From positions 186,001 to 250,000 of the forward strand of contig CAJOGN010000001.1 of assembly GCA_905234245.1 (NCBI GenBank): a stretch of DNA of 64,000 nucleotides. The letters are read 5' to 3'. Under the pieces are notes generated by a model. It was given only the letters and a program-made list of their open reading frames with translations, searched no databases and was not told the DNA's origin. The stretch's first letter is position 1, and each line of letters begins with the position of its first letter. The DNA is from an uncultured Lachnospiraceae bacterium. GTDB lineage: Bacteria; Bacillota; Clostridia; Lachnospirales; Lachnospiraceae. The position numbers and the translations under genes were made by a program. Shown in pieces: positions 51,101 through 59,169 of the stretch.

Positions 51101-54100
51101 TCAGGCTGCTGTAAGTGGAAGAACTGCTGAAGCTGAGAGAAAACGTAGAGAAGAAGAAGAACAAAAAGAACGTGAGAATGAGAGAGCCGATGCTACTCTT
51201 GCTGAGATCAAAGGTTTACATAAGACTGAGAAAGAACACAGTGGTATGTGGAATAGTATCTTCAGTAAGAAGGGCTTAATCACTGGCGGTCTTCTACTTC
51301 TTGGTCCACTACTGATGAACTTCTTAAAGAATGGCATTGGTGGTGCTATCATTAATATTGCAAATGCTATTAAAGACTTTGCTCAGGCAATCTGGGATAA
51401 AATCAAGCCATTTGTAGATAAAGTAATTCAATTCGGTAAAGATTTAGCAGTCAACCTCAAAGATCAATGGGATCAGACCGAAGCAGGTCATGAACGTGAA
51501 AACGGTGAAACCGTTGGAGAAAGAGCTTCTCAGAATCTAGAGAATCTCGCCAAAGGCCATTGGTTCTATGATGAGAATGGTGAAGTAACAAACCAAACTT
51601 CTCCAAGAGCTAAACTAGCTGCAAGGCTTGGTTTAAATTTCGCACTTAAACATCCAGTAATAACTGCAACCGCTAAAACAGCTGCCGATGATGTTGCAAA
51701 GCTTGGTGGTAAGGGTCTTAGCAAAGTGGGTGGAAAAGCTGCTCAGAAACTCGGACCTGGTACATTAGGCTTAAAAGCATTAGATAAAGCTGGAAGTGTG
51801 AAAAACCCACTTCTTAAGAAAGTTCTTGAGATGGTTGGTAAGTTCTTTACTACAATCTCTGATAAATTATTTAAATTCGCATCCTTTGGTAAGAAGTCAA
51901 CTGCAATATTTAGTAAACTTTCTAAGAATGTAACAAAAGTTGTCACAGAGAGATGGGCTTCAATATCTTCTAAGGTCTCTCGTATTCTTGGCGTGAAAGC
52001 TGCAACTCTGAACCCAATCGGATTCATTGCCAATGCTGCATTCATTGGATTTAGTGCACTGAACGGTCTCAGCGGTACAGCTAAACTATTCCATGTCGAT
52101 CAAGAAGCAGTTGATGGAAAGATGAAGATCATTTCCACAATTATGGGTGGCTTTAGTGGTACACTAATTGGTGCAATCATTGAAGTTATCTCTGCTTTAA
52201 TGGCTGACGTTACTGGTGTTGATTTCCTGTCTGCTGTTGCTGTTGCTGCATATAACTTCCTTGCAGATGATGAAGAAGCAGCTGCATTGGATAGTGCTCA
52301 AACAGCATTTGATCAAGAGTATCAAAACTATAGACTAGATGAAATTGAGAAGCAGTATAATACCCAGAAAGCTGCCGGGTTAATCGGTGCGAATATGACG
52401 CTCGAAGAGTTCCAAGCAGCTACAGAATCTGGTGAAATTAAAGTTGATTATAAGAGCGAAGATAATTACAATACTGACGTTAATGCATCTCTATCCGATA
52501 AGTTCATGAAGGGCCTCGGTAAAGGTATTGGTGGCCTTAAGAACTTCTTCGGAGGAAAAGATACTATAAAATACGAGGACCAGAGTGGTAAGCAATATAT
52601 CAAAAATGATAACGGTACTTACCAGGTTTATGATAAACTTGGAAATGACCTTGGTTATATTGCCGAAGATGCTGTCATGGCTATCGAAGGCCTCGTTGAT
52701 AAATCTGAGCATAAAGCTAATATATTAAAACGTGCGGGTGCTGCTTTAACTAAAGCATTCATTCCAGACACTAAGATGGGCTACAGAGATCTGTCAGATG
52801 GTAGCTGGTATGATGGAAATGGCGACCATTATAGCGCATCCAATGAACTGATTGAAGCAAAAGCCCTAACTCCAGAAGAAATTGGTGCAATGGTTGCGAG
52901 CGGTGCTCTACAAGAAGAAACCATTATAACCAGAGAATCCGTCTTAACACTTATTGGCCATCCAATCAAGACGGCCAAAGAACTGGCACGCATTTTCGGT
53001 GTGCCAAGTGAAAGCATGGATAAATTTGGAGATTGGCTTAAAGATAAAGGTGGTAAAGTTGTAAAAGGAATTGGAAATATAATCGGTGGAGCAACCACTG
53101 GAATAACCAATTTCTTCAATACACATAAAGAAAAAGTATTCGTCGATCCAACCGATGGCACTTACTATACTGCTGATGGTAATCATTATAGTAGATCTGG
53201 TCTTCTACTAAGTGTAGATAAGCCGATATCTCAGGCTGAATTGAAAATTATGATTGATGAAGGCGCTCTATTACCAGCAGTAAAAGAGCTACCTCCAAAC
53301 ATTGATACAAAACTTTCGAATATTGGAATGAAGATGCGTGAAGCATGGAATTCTGGTCTCGAAAGAATGCAATATCTATGGGATCATAAGAAAGAAATTG
53401 CAACAGCTACACTTGAAAAAATAAAGACAGGTGGAGCTAACTTTGCAAAGAACTGGATTGCTACTTTCAGTGAGCATACCGAGAAGAGATGGCATTCCGT
53501 TGATGGTGGTTATTATCAGTCTAATGGTAGCGTCTTTAGCTACTACAACGATAATGGTGACCTATTACAAGATGGAATCAGTGCGGAGGAATTCGCAGAA
53601 ATCTGTCAAAGCGGTTTAGTCACTGAAGAAGACTATGAAGAAGTTACCGTAAATTCCAGAGTAAGAGTCGCGGTTAAAGATCTCAGAGAAAAGATTGGTC
53701 ATGCATACACTACGGTGATTGAGAGTGCCAAGAAATCATTTACTAAAATCGCTAATAGCCCAGTTGTAAAACTCATGGGCGAGATAGCAAAACATGGATT
53801 TTTCGGAACCCTTGGTGAACTAAAATCTAAAACCACCAAAATGGCATGGTGGGACGAGGAAGGGTGCTACTATGAGCAAATAGGTAATACCTGGACTAAA
53901 TACAACATGCACGGTGATGTTGTTGAAGAGAATATCCCTGACGAAACAGTAAAATCTCTTCAGAAAACCGGTCATTTGACATGGTGTGAGAAGCAGGTTG
54001 ACAATACTGCTCAGAGAGCCGTTAAGGATATTAAGAAGGCAGCATCGAATGCATGGAAGAAGTCTAAAGAAACTATTGTCAGTGCATGGAAAAAGTTTAC

Positions 54101-57100
54101 CAACTGGATCACTGGTGGAAATAATGATGAAAAATCCGGAGGAAACGGTTCTGGTGGAGCTGGAAACGGAAAGTCCCTTGCTAGTATGATTGCTAATGCA
54201 TCTAAACCTACTAAGCAACCTTTCGGCGGATCTGGTAATGGTAATGTTCCAGAGAGACTAAATGGTATTCCATATTATTCTCAAAATGACCCAAGATGGG
54301 CTAATAAGAGCTATAATATGATTGGTGGAAGAAGTGACGGTGCTACCATAGGTGACACAGGATGTGGTCCTGCGGCTATGTCCATGGTTGTCAACGATAT
54401 GGAAAATAAACGTCCTACTCCAGCAGATATGGCTAATCTAGCTCAGAAAACTGGGGACAGAGATGAAACTGGAACCAATGCAAACTTCATTAAAAATAGT
54501 GCCAAGAGTTATGGTATTGACTCTTATCGTCAATTTTCACCAGACTCAGAAACCATTAAAAAAGGATTGTCCACAGGCAACCCAATGGTTCTACTCGGTC
54601 AAGGTGATAAGAATACACCATATACTCAAGTTGGTCACTATATCGTGGTTACTGGAATGGATAGTTCTGGTAATATCATTTATAACGACCCCAGAGGTGT
54701 TCAATACTCTGGTGTAATGGATGCAAATACTGTTCTGAATAGTACTCAGGCTGCATGGGCATTCAAAGATGCTACAGGTGGTAGAGGAAAGCTGTCTGAT
54801 AGTGAAAAACCGAAGACAGATAGAATCATGATATCACCTAATAACGGATACGAAAAAACAGTTACTCCCGGCAATTACCTCAGATATAGTATGGATGGTG
54901 TTTATCATTCCCTCGGAGGTAAGGGTGTTGAGAATCCAACTGAAGAAGATCTGTACAAAAACGACTTAACCGCAGATAGCTTACTTGATGATGAATACGA
55001 CACTCCGAAAGGACAGATGATAGCTCATGATACTACTAACACCGCCCTATATTCACCGACACCTGTGGGTGGACGAGGTGATGTTAATAGAATAAATGCA
55101 GCATCGATAGGTGGTAGAGGAACACCAGCAGAAGCTATCCAGGCATTGATGGGAGAGTATATCACAAGGCACTGGACACGAACCGACACTTCCGGTTATG
55201 GTGCATATAGATCGTCTTATGGTGGTAGATACCATGCCGGTATTGACCTCTGTTTTGCTTCCAATTCTTATACTGGTAGACCAATTAAATCATTTACTTC
55301 TGGTACAGTATATCTCACAAACAATAATGCTTCTGGACGTGGGTATTATATTATCATAAAAGATAATAATGGTTATTATCATTTCTATCAACATCTAAAC
55401 AAATACCCAACTCTAAAAGCAGGTGCAACCGTAAAAATTGGCGATGTTGTTGGTGGTTACGGAAATAGTGGTGCATCCCACGGAAACCATCTTCACTATG
55501 AAGTAAGGCCACCATCTGCCGCGAATCAGCCAGGTGGTGTAACTGGTACAGACCCAGGGCACAAAGGATTTATTAGAAGTAAGAGTGAACTTGCAAGATA
55601 TACTGTCAATCCATATACATACTTAAAACAATACATGAACGGAAAAATTGATCCATCTCAGCTTGGAACTATAGGATCTTCCGATGGGATTAGTCCTGGC
55701 TCTACAACAACAGGTGATGGTTCTACATCTGCTTATACGACCGCAACTCCATCTTATGATGGCGGGCTTATCACGCAATTGACATCTGCATTCGGTAATG
55801 TATCTAATGCGTTACTTGATGCTGCTGTTACAGGTGACCTTGACATTGACTGGAATGAGGTCCTTAAGAGGGGTGAAGCTGCTCAACAGGGCGCTGAACT
55901 TAATGCTTCCACTAGCTCTGGTTCTACTGACGTTCCATCTGTTTCCGGAAATCAAGGTTCACGAGAAGACAATGCAAAATATATTTATAAATTCTTAAAA
56001 GCTATTAATGTTCCAAATACTCATATAGCTGCAGTTCTGAGTAACTGGACAGCAGAATCTGGAATCGACCCAACCGGTGTTGAAACTATCTATTCACCCA
56101 AATATAAGATGTCTCAAGAGAAGCTAAATGCTATGAGCGATCCTAATGCATTCTCGCTGAATGTCATGTTCCCGAGATATGCTAGATCTGGTATTAAGCT
56201 TCATAAGAGTGCATATAAGGGCGACGATGGTAAATATTATCCTGGTGTCGGTCTTGGCGGATTTACTGGTCCTGCAGTTTCTGGACTGCTGAGAAAATCT
56301 CAAGAGATTGGTAAACCATGGTATGATCTGGAAACACAGCTAAGATACTTCAGTGACCCATCCGGCTCTGTATATACTCGTGGTAAATACGGTGGCCGTG
56401 ATTGGATTAATAAGGTATTTATTCCTAAGAAGTTCTCAAGTCCGGCTGAAGGTGCCAAATGGTTCGAAAAGAACTGGGAAGGCACCACATTCAAGCAAGC
56501 TGAACATATGAGAACTGCACAAGAGTGGTATAACAAGATGTCTGGTTGGGATTCCGGTGCTGGATTTGGCATTGGTGGCAGAGGTTCTGGCACTAATGTT
56601 TCCACTGGTCCTGACAAACTAAATGGTATTCCATATTATTCTCAGAATGACCCAAGATGGGCTACTAATAGATATAAACTTCCAAATGGTGAAGACGATG
56701 GTTCTACTATGTCTAACTCTGGATGTGGTCCAACTGCTATGTCTATGGTTATTAATAGTATGAAGGGTGATACTTCTCCTGTTGGAATGGCTAAACTAGC
56801 TCAGGCTACTGGGGATAGAGATGAAACTGGAACCAACTGGAACTTCATTGACAAAGCTGCAAATGCTTATGGAATCGATTCCACGAGAGCTACTAATCCG
56901 TCCTCTGATGTAATTAAGGCTGGATTGGGTACAGGACATCCAATGATTCTCTCTGGATATGGTTCTGAAAGTGATTCTCCTTATACTGATGCTGGTCACT
57001 ACATCGTAGCAACTGGTCTGAAAGGAAATCAATTAACTTACAATGATCCAAGAGGTAAAGCATACTCTGGATCCATGGATATTAATAAAGTCGCCGATAA

Positions 57101-59060
57101 TACAAGTGCCGCATGGGCATTTGGGGGCGGATTCGGAGCAATGGTTAATAATATTATCAATAAGAGAAACCATCGTATGGGTGGTAGAGGTACAAATAGT
57201 AGCCTGGCTACTGTAAAGATCATGTCTCCGAATAAGAATATTGGTCGTAACCACGCAATTGATACAATTACAATCCACTGTATGGCCGGTAACCTTACTG
57301 CAAAAGCTTGTGGTGAACTATTTGCAAAATCCTCCAGAGGCGCAAGTAGTAACTACGGTGTTGATAGTGATGGTGTAATCGGTCTGTATGTAAATGAGTC
57401 CGATAGAAGCTGGTGTACATCTAACAGTGGAAATGATAATCGTGCTATCACGATTGAAGTTGCTAATACATCTAATCAGGAACCATTCCCAATTTCTGAT
57501 AAAGCATATGATGCACTGGTTAAACTCTGTGCTGACATCTGTCACAGAAATAATATTCCTGAATTAAGATGGAAAGCAGATAAGAGTCTAATTGGACAAG
57601 TCGATAAACAAAACATGACAGTCCATAGATGGTTTGCAAACAAGAGCTGCCCCGGCGAGTGGCTATATAGTCACATGGGACAGATTGCTGATGATGTTAA
57701 TAAACTACTTGGTAATGAAAGCCACTTTGCTTCTTATGATAGTGCAGGTGTCGCCGATGGTGCTTCTACATCTACGGACACTTCTGCTACTGTAAGTTCT
57801 ACTGCAACTGCAGGTGGATATCAATCCTTCATTTCCAAGACAACATCTGCATTTACTAATATCAGTAATGCGCTTATGAAGGGTATGACAACTGGTGATC
57901 TAGATATAGATTGGGCAGGTGTCCTATCTGATGGTAAAGATAACAGTGGTGGTGTTGATGCGTCTGCCTCCACTTCTACAAGTGGTGGAACAACTCCGAC
58001 CATAGGTAATTATGAAGAATCTGAAGAAGGAATGGCTAAAGGTGCCTATGACTGGATGAAACAACTCGGACTTCCTGATATGCATATCGCTGGTATGCTA
58101 TCTAACTGGAACCACGAGAGTCACCTTGACCCAAGTGCAGTTGAAGGCGACTACTATTACTTCCCGGATGAATACTATAAGATAGGTCCTAAGAAGAAAG
58201 CTGCATTTGCTGATCTAAACTCTTACACAAAGAAAGTTATGAAACTCCACCATACTTCGTCTTCGTTCTATCAAGCAAAGACTTCTCAGGGCGGTGACAA
58301 TAACTGGTATGCTGGTATCGGATTCCCGCAATTTACTGGTATTAATGCATATAAGCTAGTCAATTATGCAAACAGTATCGGTAAACCTTGGTATAGTCTA
58401 GAAACTCAGATGAGATACTTCACTGAGCCTGGTAAGTATTATGATGGCTTCAAAGAAGGTACGAATGCAATCGCGACTTGGAAGAGTCAGAATTTCAAGA
58501 CACCTGAAGAAGCTGCTGCATACTATTATTCTCATTGGGAGATGCCGGGTAAGACAATAGACAATAACCATAGGAAAAATGCAAGTAGATGGTATAAGAA
58601 AGCCCAAGAATGGAGTAAAGGCGGTGGATCTGGTGAGGGTGCAACCTTACAAGATAAACGCTACATTATTCCTCAGGCTGAAAAGGAGCCTACTGTTGAT
58701 AACAGTGTAACTCCTGCAAGTGTTAAAATTATTCCACACAATGAAAGAGGAATTCACGTTCCTCAGGCTGCATTGTATAATAATACAAATAACTTTGTTG
58801 CAGATAATACTGATGTAGTAGCAATTCTGAATAGAATGGCTTCTGCCATTGATAATATCAATGAAAACAGTAATAATCTGAGCAAACTTGATATGCTATC
58901 TGATATCAATTCTGGCATTTCTGAAGTAAGTGTAACCCAGATTAACGGTGGTTCAAAGAACGTCGTTACTACAACTGGAAAACAAACTCAGAATAGACCT
59001 GCATCTGGAACAATATCTAGATCAGAAGAAAAAGCTAGAAAGATAGCATTCGGAAGATAA
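45141..59060 (+). CDS. Giant tape-measure protein with six C-terminal peptidoglycan hydrolase modules, 4639 aa
   Basis: ATG 45141 follows AAAGGAGAAGGATCT; the frame stays open for 13.9 kb. Residues 1-850 are helical; about 865-1095 hold three tandem glycine-zipper repeats (LGLMVGGPIGGALLGFAGGI) each ending in WLFG or FLFG. About 1700 has FHILGENGPEAGFGG...IIPN, common in tape-measure proteins. About 2470-2960 has five Trp/Tyr-Gly repeats. The C-terminal third carries hydrolases in order: C39-type Cys peptidase (about 3036-3205; TGCGPAAM, GHYIVVTG), M23 peptidase (about 3360-3450; HAGIDLC, HLHYE), tail lysozyme (about 3605-3800; TAESGIDP), second C39 (about 3825-3990), N-acetylmuramoyl-alanine amidase (about 4025-4190; TIHCM, VHRWF, SCPGEW), second tail lysozyme (about 4293-4490; NHESHLDP). 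It should set tail length and open the wall during injection. Confidence 0.9.
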   Translation: MPDNDKNKVKKSTSNLNSKWLQNTMKSLGVASTKVIRDLMPATSETVGTASKVTANTIKDIRSSRASLRRVQNAFNQTPIAKTAQDFFKNAIEDMKSGDFYKDRTSTGDDSDLSFGDLDNMFGDTSIEGDVNVENNTHIESSAATDAVLASINKQVEFNVKAAKAQTDTMMSLGSSMILKHNEFSGKLLSEISSIGANVAALVEYQNTNMTKLIDASIGFFEQMVPKEDVSSTDSSKVNADNIFGSNGGLDFENYLQYVKGNIADLKNGSMAGSMLSMILENKDMLFTNPMGMVAEGLIKQVIPAATKTAMQRLDQSVKDFIPVMLERLGNLGAGDNSMFGSFLRSVGGIFGIKRNRTTEFDFSKIKKGPVPYNGMANHTIVEIIPKYLRESTSYLKEIATYFTGKTEAEMNQNALGFDWSSGRFKTIGDMTTELYNQIGSEITGAYQSSDFHKYLMSRRDLLNSDADKENLESALGELELIAEQRGTLKVDAENFNAEVEDMVGNLQLASENIKEFFRAAFADAKERSDEMLGNFIATTQKASRQRNAMIKSMNEGAAENGLYQVNAALTKDNIDEKTLEIYRQKHGSSDATISPAGGSGGAGGSGGGTGSGGPSPNQGALHGAPHQSKAELKAKFAERAADDRSYEPTPSGGGIRNEIGDAAARPMNRLSSVLNAIMAGNSDQAFDELMKGVGNIFRKAGNYLTTNFLGPIKKSLFGEKDDQGFLRGGIFEGVQNRLKDASFSLRRIITGKGYVDSTGKEFPDVPEEEKDKTVVGKLSKAVDFFKSSIKERLFGVKSEEGEEGEEKEGIVGKFRRGLSSVSSSLLRGLTGWKHALFGKSDDENEDEEEQGKVIYAKLKEKAKEIAPDAIAGSIGGGILGLMVGGPIGGALLGFAGGILKRSDRFQNWLFGEKDEDGERTGGFISKGVQDYFKKNGKFLSGGAILGGLSGAITGGGLLGTLVGGPLAGAIMGIGSSMLLKSDAFQKFLFGDAENGQLGIVSHIKRWTSNIGRNKETGDPEASKMFGMSAIGVGTGGILGMLVGGPIVGAIAGLGASILAQRNNFKEWLFGSVDKETGAKKEGVLGKFRNMLTVTVLHPIRNGLADIGRRTKTWGKDILGKAAIVFGDIGDGIRNTVHKITGAFGTAIGGVAKSIKENFLDNIIEGARKVFEPLTNIVTMLGKGVAGAARTIIGFPVNLLYKLTSPIAKAVSKGIGTVFSIVGKAVRIALAPVALMIKGVGGILKVAGKVVAAPFKLVSGIFNFFNEKVSALVVHVGGFFSKLGDVIYKKIDDVLLRPIREFGQHIKDAGKAIVERITRPFRLMGNFVKGIFKGIGHEISESIKQSVNRMFSILNPLNWVRALMKGGKSLIGLLTGRKPGEDNQPKKKSWLRQIWDDTKYGYQKDYSGEMVYDDDGNPINTTLSRSQQRRALENRTRIEKRKDREKKFDDRNRLKNEKLIYKYTKGQRTEDTEENRKLAEMMSGKVGGIQWKSVDPIKKIEESQLSETQSLHKTVKLIAKFLSGGRIKTDEELSETAENIGASMAKVEGKAKDIKTAAQRSGTFDSKDRIKMAERDLNKAIKDLNKRHQDMVQEAFETKGWKAAWDLQVKLSKVEKEERKKYEAEYKAKYDSAMDVVADGQTTWNKATDRVIKKYWDTEGMNVLGRLKGRSRKGLINSVKRLGLMPKDWNPGEESQDATPDEAPAEGYATGTSNARRGFHILGENGPEAGFGGVFGKGKIFALNGPQVKFLTGGEQIIPNDRIEAPSIDKASLLGEFSESTDAEISRVSDTRKLSIGERLIRGLNDIKASYNEAKEIYGENTDDNEDDSDMTNVERLKKMLKNGIFGVLGMIPGFNLLMNAAIFGKTLVGATGEVIGAGVDKVKGVATGVANRVSTARKIISGTITGFRNRQDARDGVQYDDEGNIISTPTEGEAASAENTDAKLAPVTAGDKLRATLNARREAMGTVSSSGAIIRDDQMYADQQAAQAAVSGRTAEAERKRREEEEQKERENERADATLAEIKGLHKTEKEHSGMWNSIFSKKGLITGGLLLLGPLLMNFLKNGIGGAIINIANAIKDFAQAIWDKIKPFVDKVIQFGKDLAVNLKDQWDQTEAGHERENGETVGERASQNLENLAKGHWFYDENGEVTNQTSPRAKLAARLGLNFALKHPVITATAKTAADDVAKLGGKGLSKVGGKAAQKLGPGTLGLKALDKAGSVKNPLLKKVLEMVGKFFTTISDKLFKFASFGKKSTAIFSKLSKNVTKVVTERWASISSKVSRILGVKAATLNPIGFIANAAFIGFSALNGLSGTAKLFHVDQEAVDGKMKIISTIMGGFSGTLIGAIIEVISALMADVTGVDFLSAVAVAAYNFLADDEEAAALDSAQTAFDQEYQNYRLDEIEKQYNTQKAAGLIGANMTLEEFQAATESGEIKVDYKSEDNYNTDVNASLSDKFMKGLGKGIGGLKNFFGGKDTIKYEDQSGKQYIKNDNGTYQVYDKLGNDLGYIAEDAVMAIEGLVDKSEHKANILKRAGAALTKAFIPDTKMGYRDLSDGSWYDGNGDHYSASNELIEAKALTPEEIGAMVASGALQEETIITRESVLTLIGHPIKTAKELARIFGVPSESMDKFGDWLKDKGGKVVKGIGNIIGGATTGITNFFNTHKEKVFVDPTDGTYYTADGNHYSRSGLLLSVDKPISQAELKIMIDEGALLPAVKELPPNIDTKLSNIGMKMREAWNSGLERMQYLWDHKKEIATATLEKIKTGGANFAKNWIATFSEHTEKRWHSVDGGYYQSNGSVFSYYNDNGDLLQDGISAEEFAEICQSGLVTEEDYEEVTVNSRVRVAVKDLREKIGHAYTTVIESAKKSFTKIANSPVVKLMGEIAKHGFFGTLGELKSKTTKMAWWDEEGCYYEQIGNTWTKYNMHGDVVEENIPDETVKSLQKTGHLTWCEKQVDNTAQRAVKDIKKAASNAWKKSKETIVSAWKKFTNWITGGNNDEKSGGNGSGGAGNGKSLASMIANASKPTKQPFGGSGNGNVPERLNGIPYYSQNDPRWANKSYNMIGGRSDGATIGDTGCGPAAMSMVVNDMENKRPTPADMANLAQKTGDRDETGTNANFIKNSAKSYGIDSYRQFSPDSETIKKGLSTGNPMVLLGQGDKNTPYTQVGHYIVVTGMDSSGNIIYNDPRGVQYSGVMDANTVLNSTQAAWAFKDATGGRGKLSDSEKPKTDRIMISPNNGYEKTVTPGNYLRYSMDGVYHSLGGKGVENPTEEDLYKNDLTADSLLDDEYDTPKGQMIAHDTTNTALYSPTPVGGRGDVNRINAASIGGRGTPAEAIQALMGEYITRHWTRTDTSGYGAYRSSYGGRYHAGIDLCFASNSYTGRPIKSFTSGTVYLTNNNASGRGYYIIIKDNNGYYHFYQHLNKYPTLKAGATVKIGDVVGGYGNSGASHGNHLHYEVRPPSAANQPGGVTGTDPGHKGFIRSKSELARYTVNPYTYLKQYMNGKIDPSQLGTIGSSDGISPGSTTTGDGSTSAYTTATPSYDGGLITQLTSAFGNVSNALLDAAVTGDLDIDWNEVLKRGEAAQQGAELNASTSSGSTDVPSVSGNQGSREDNAKYIYKFLKAINVPNTHIAAVLSNWTAESGIDPTGVETIYSPKYKMSQEKLNAMSDPNAFSLNVMFPRYARSGIKLHKSAYKGDDGKYYPGVGLGGFTGPAVSGLLRKSQEIGKPWYDLETQLRYFSDPSGSVYTRGKYGGRDWINKVFIPKKFSSPAEGAKWFEKNWEGTTFKQAEHMRTAQEWYNKMSGWDSGAGFGIGGRGSGTNVSTGPDKLNGIPYYSQNDPRWATNRYKLPNGEDDGSTMSNSGCGPTAMSMVINSMKGDTSPVGMAKLAQATGDRDETGTNWNFIDKAANAYGIDSTRATNPSSDVIKAGLGTGHPMILSGYGSESDSPYTDAGHYIVATGLKGNQLTYNDPRGKAYSGSMDINKVADNTSAAWAFGGGFGAMVNNIINKRNHRMGGRGTNSSLATVKIMSPNKNIGRNHAIDTITIHCMAGNLTAKACGELFAKSSRGASSNYGVDSDGVIGLYVNESDRSWCTSNSGNDNRAITIEVANTSNQEPFPISDKAYDALVKLCADICHRNNIPELRWKADKSLIGQVDKQNMTVHRWFANKSCPGEWLYSHMGQIADDVNKLLGNESHFASYDSAGVADGASTSTDTSATVSSTATAGGYQSFISKTTSAFTNISNALMKGMTTGDLDIDWAGVLSDGKDNSGGVDASASTSTSGGTTPTIGNYEESEEGMAKGAYDWMKQLGLPDMHIAGMLSNWNHESHLDPSAVEGDYYYFPDEYYKIGPKKKAAFADLNSYTKKVMKLHHTSSSFYQAKTSQGGDNNWYAGIGFPQFTGINAYKLVNYANSIGKPWYSLETQMRYFTEPGKYYDGFKEGTNAIATWKSQNFKTPEEAAAYYYSHWEMPGKTIDNNHRKNASRWYKKAQEWSKGGGSGEGATLQDKRYIIPQAEKEPTVDNSVTPASVKIIPHNERGIHVPQAALYNNTNNFVADNTDVVAILNRMASAIDNINENSNNLSKLDMLSDINSGISEVSVTQINGGSKNVVTTTGKQTQNRPASGTISRSEEKARKIAFGR

Positions 59061-59066
59061 CAAACA

Positions 59067-59103
59067 TAAATAGAGGTACTCAGTTTTGAGTACCTCTATT
59101 TAT
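59067..59103 (+). terminator. Intrinsic terminator
   Basis: AAATAGAGGTACTCA paired with TGAGTACCTCTATTT after the tape-measure gene. Confidence 0.85.
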
Positions 59104-59126
59104 TTATACGATATTTTATCACGTTT

Positions 59127-59140
59127 AACAAATTGATAAT
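59127..59140 (+). promoter_or_regulatory. Late-type promoter AACA-AATTGA-TAAT
   Basis: Exact class match 30 nt before the 59170 start. Confidence 0.7.
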
Positions 59141-59169
59141 GTATTGCAAAAAAGAAGGTGAAGTTATAT

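Noticed and set aside
50591-51164. Overlapping minus-strand ORFs of 157 and 151 aa
   Set aside because: Both lie inside the tape-measure gene and have Ser/Thr-rich shadow composition.
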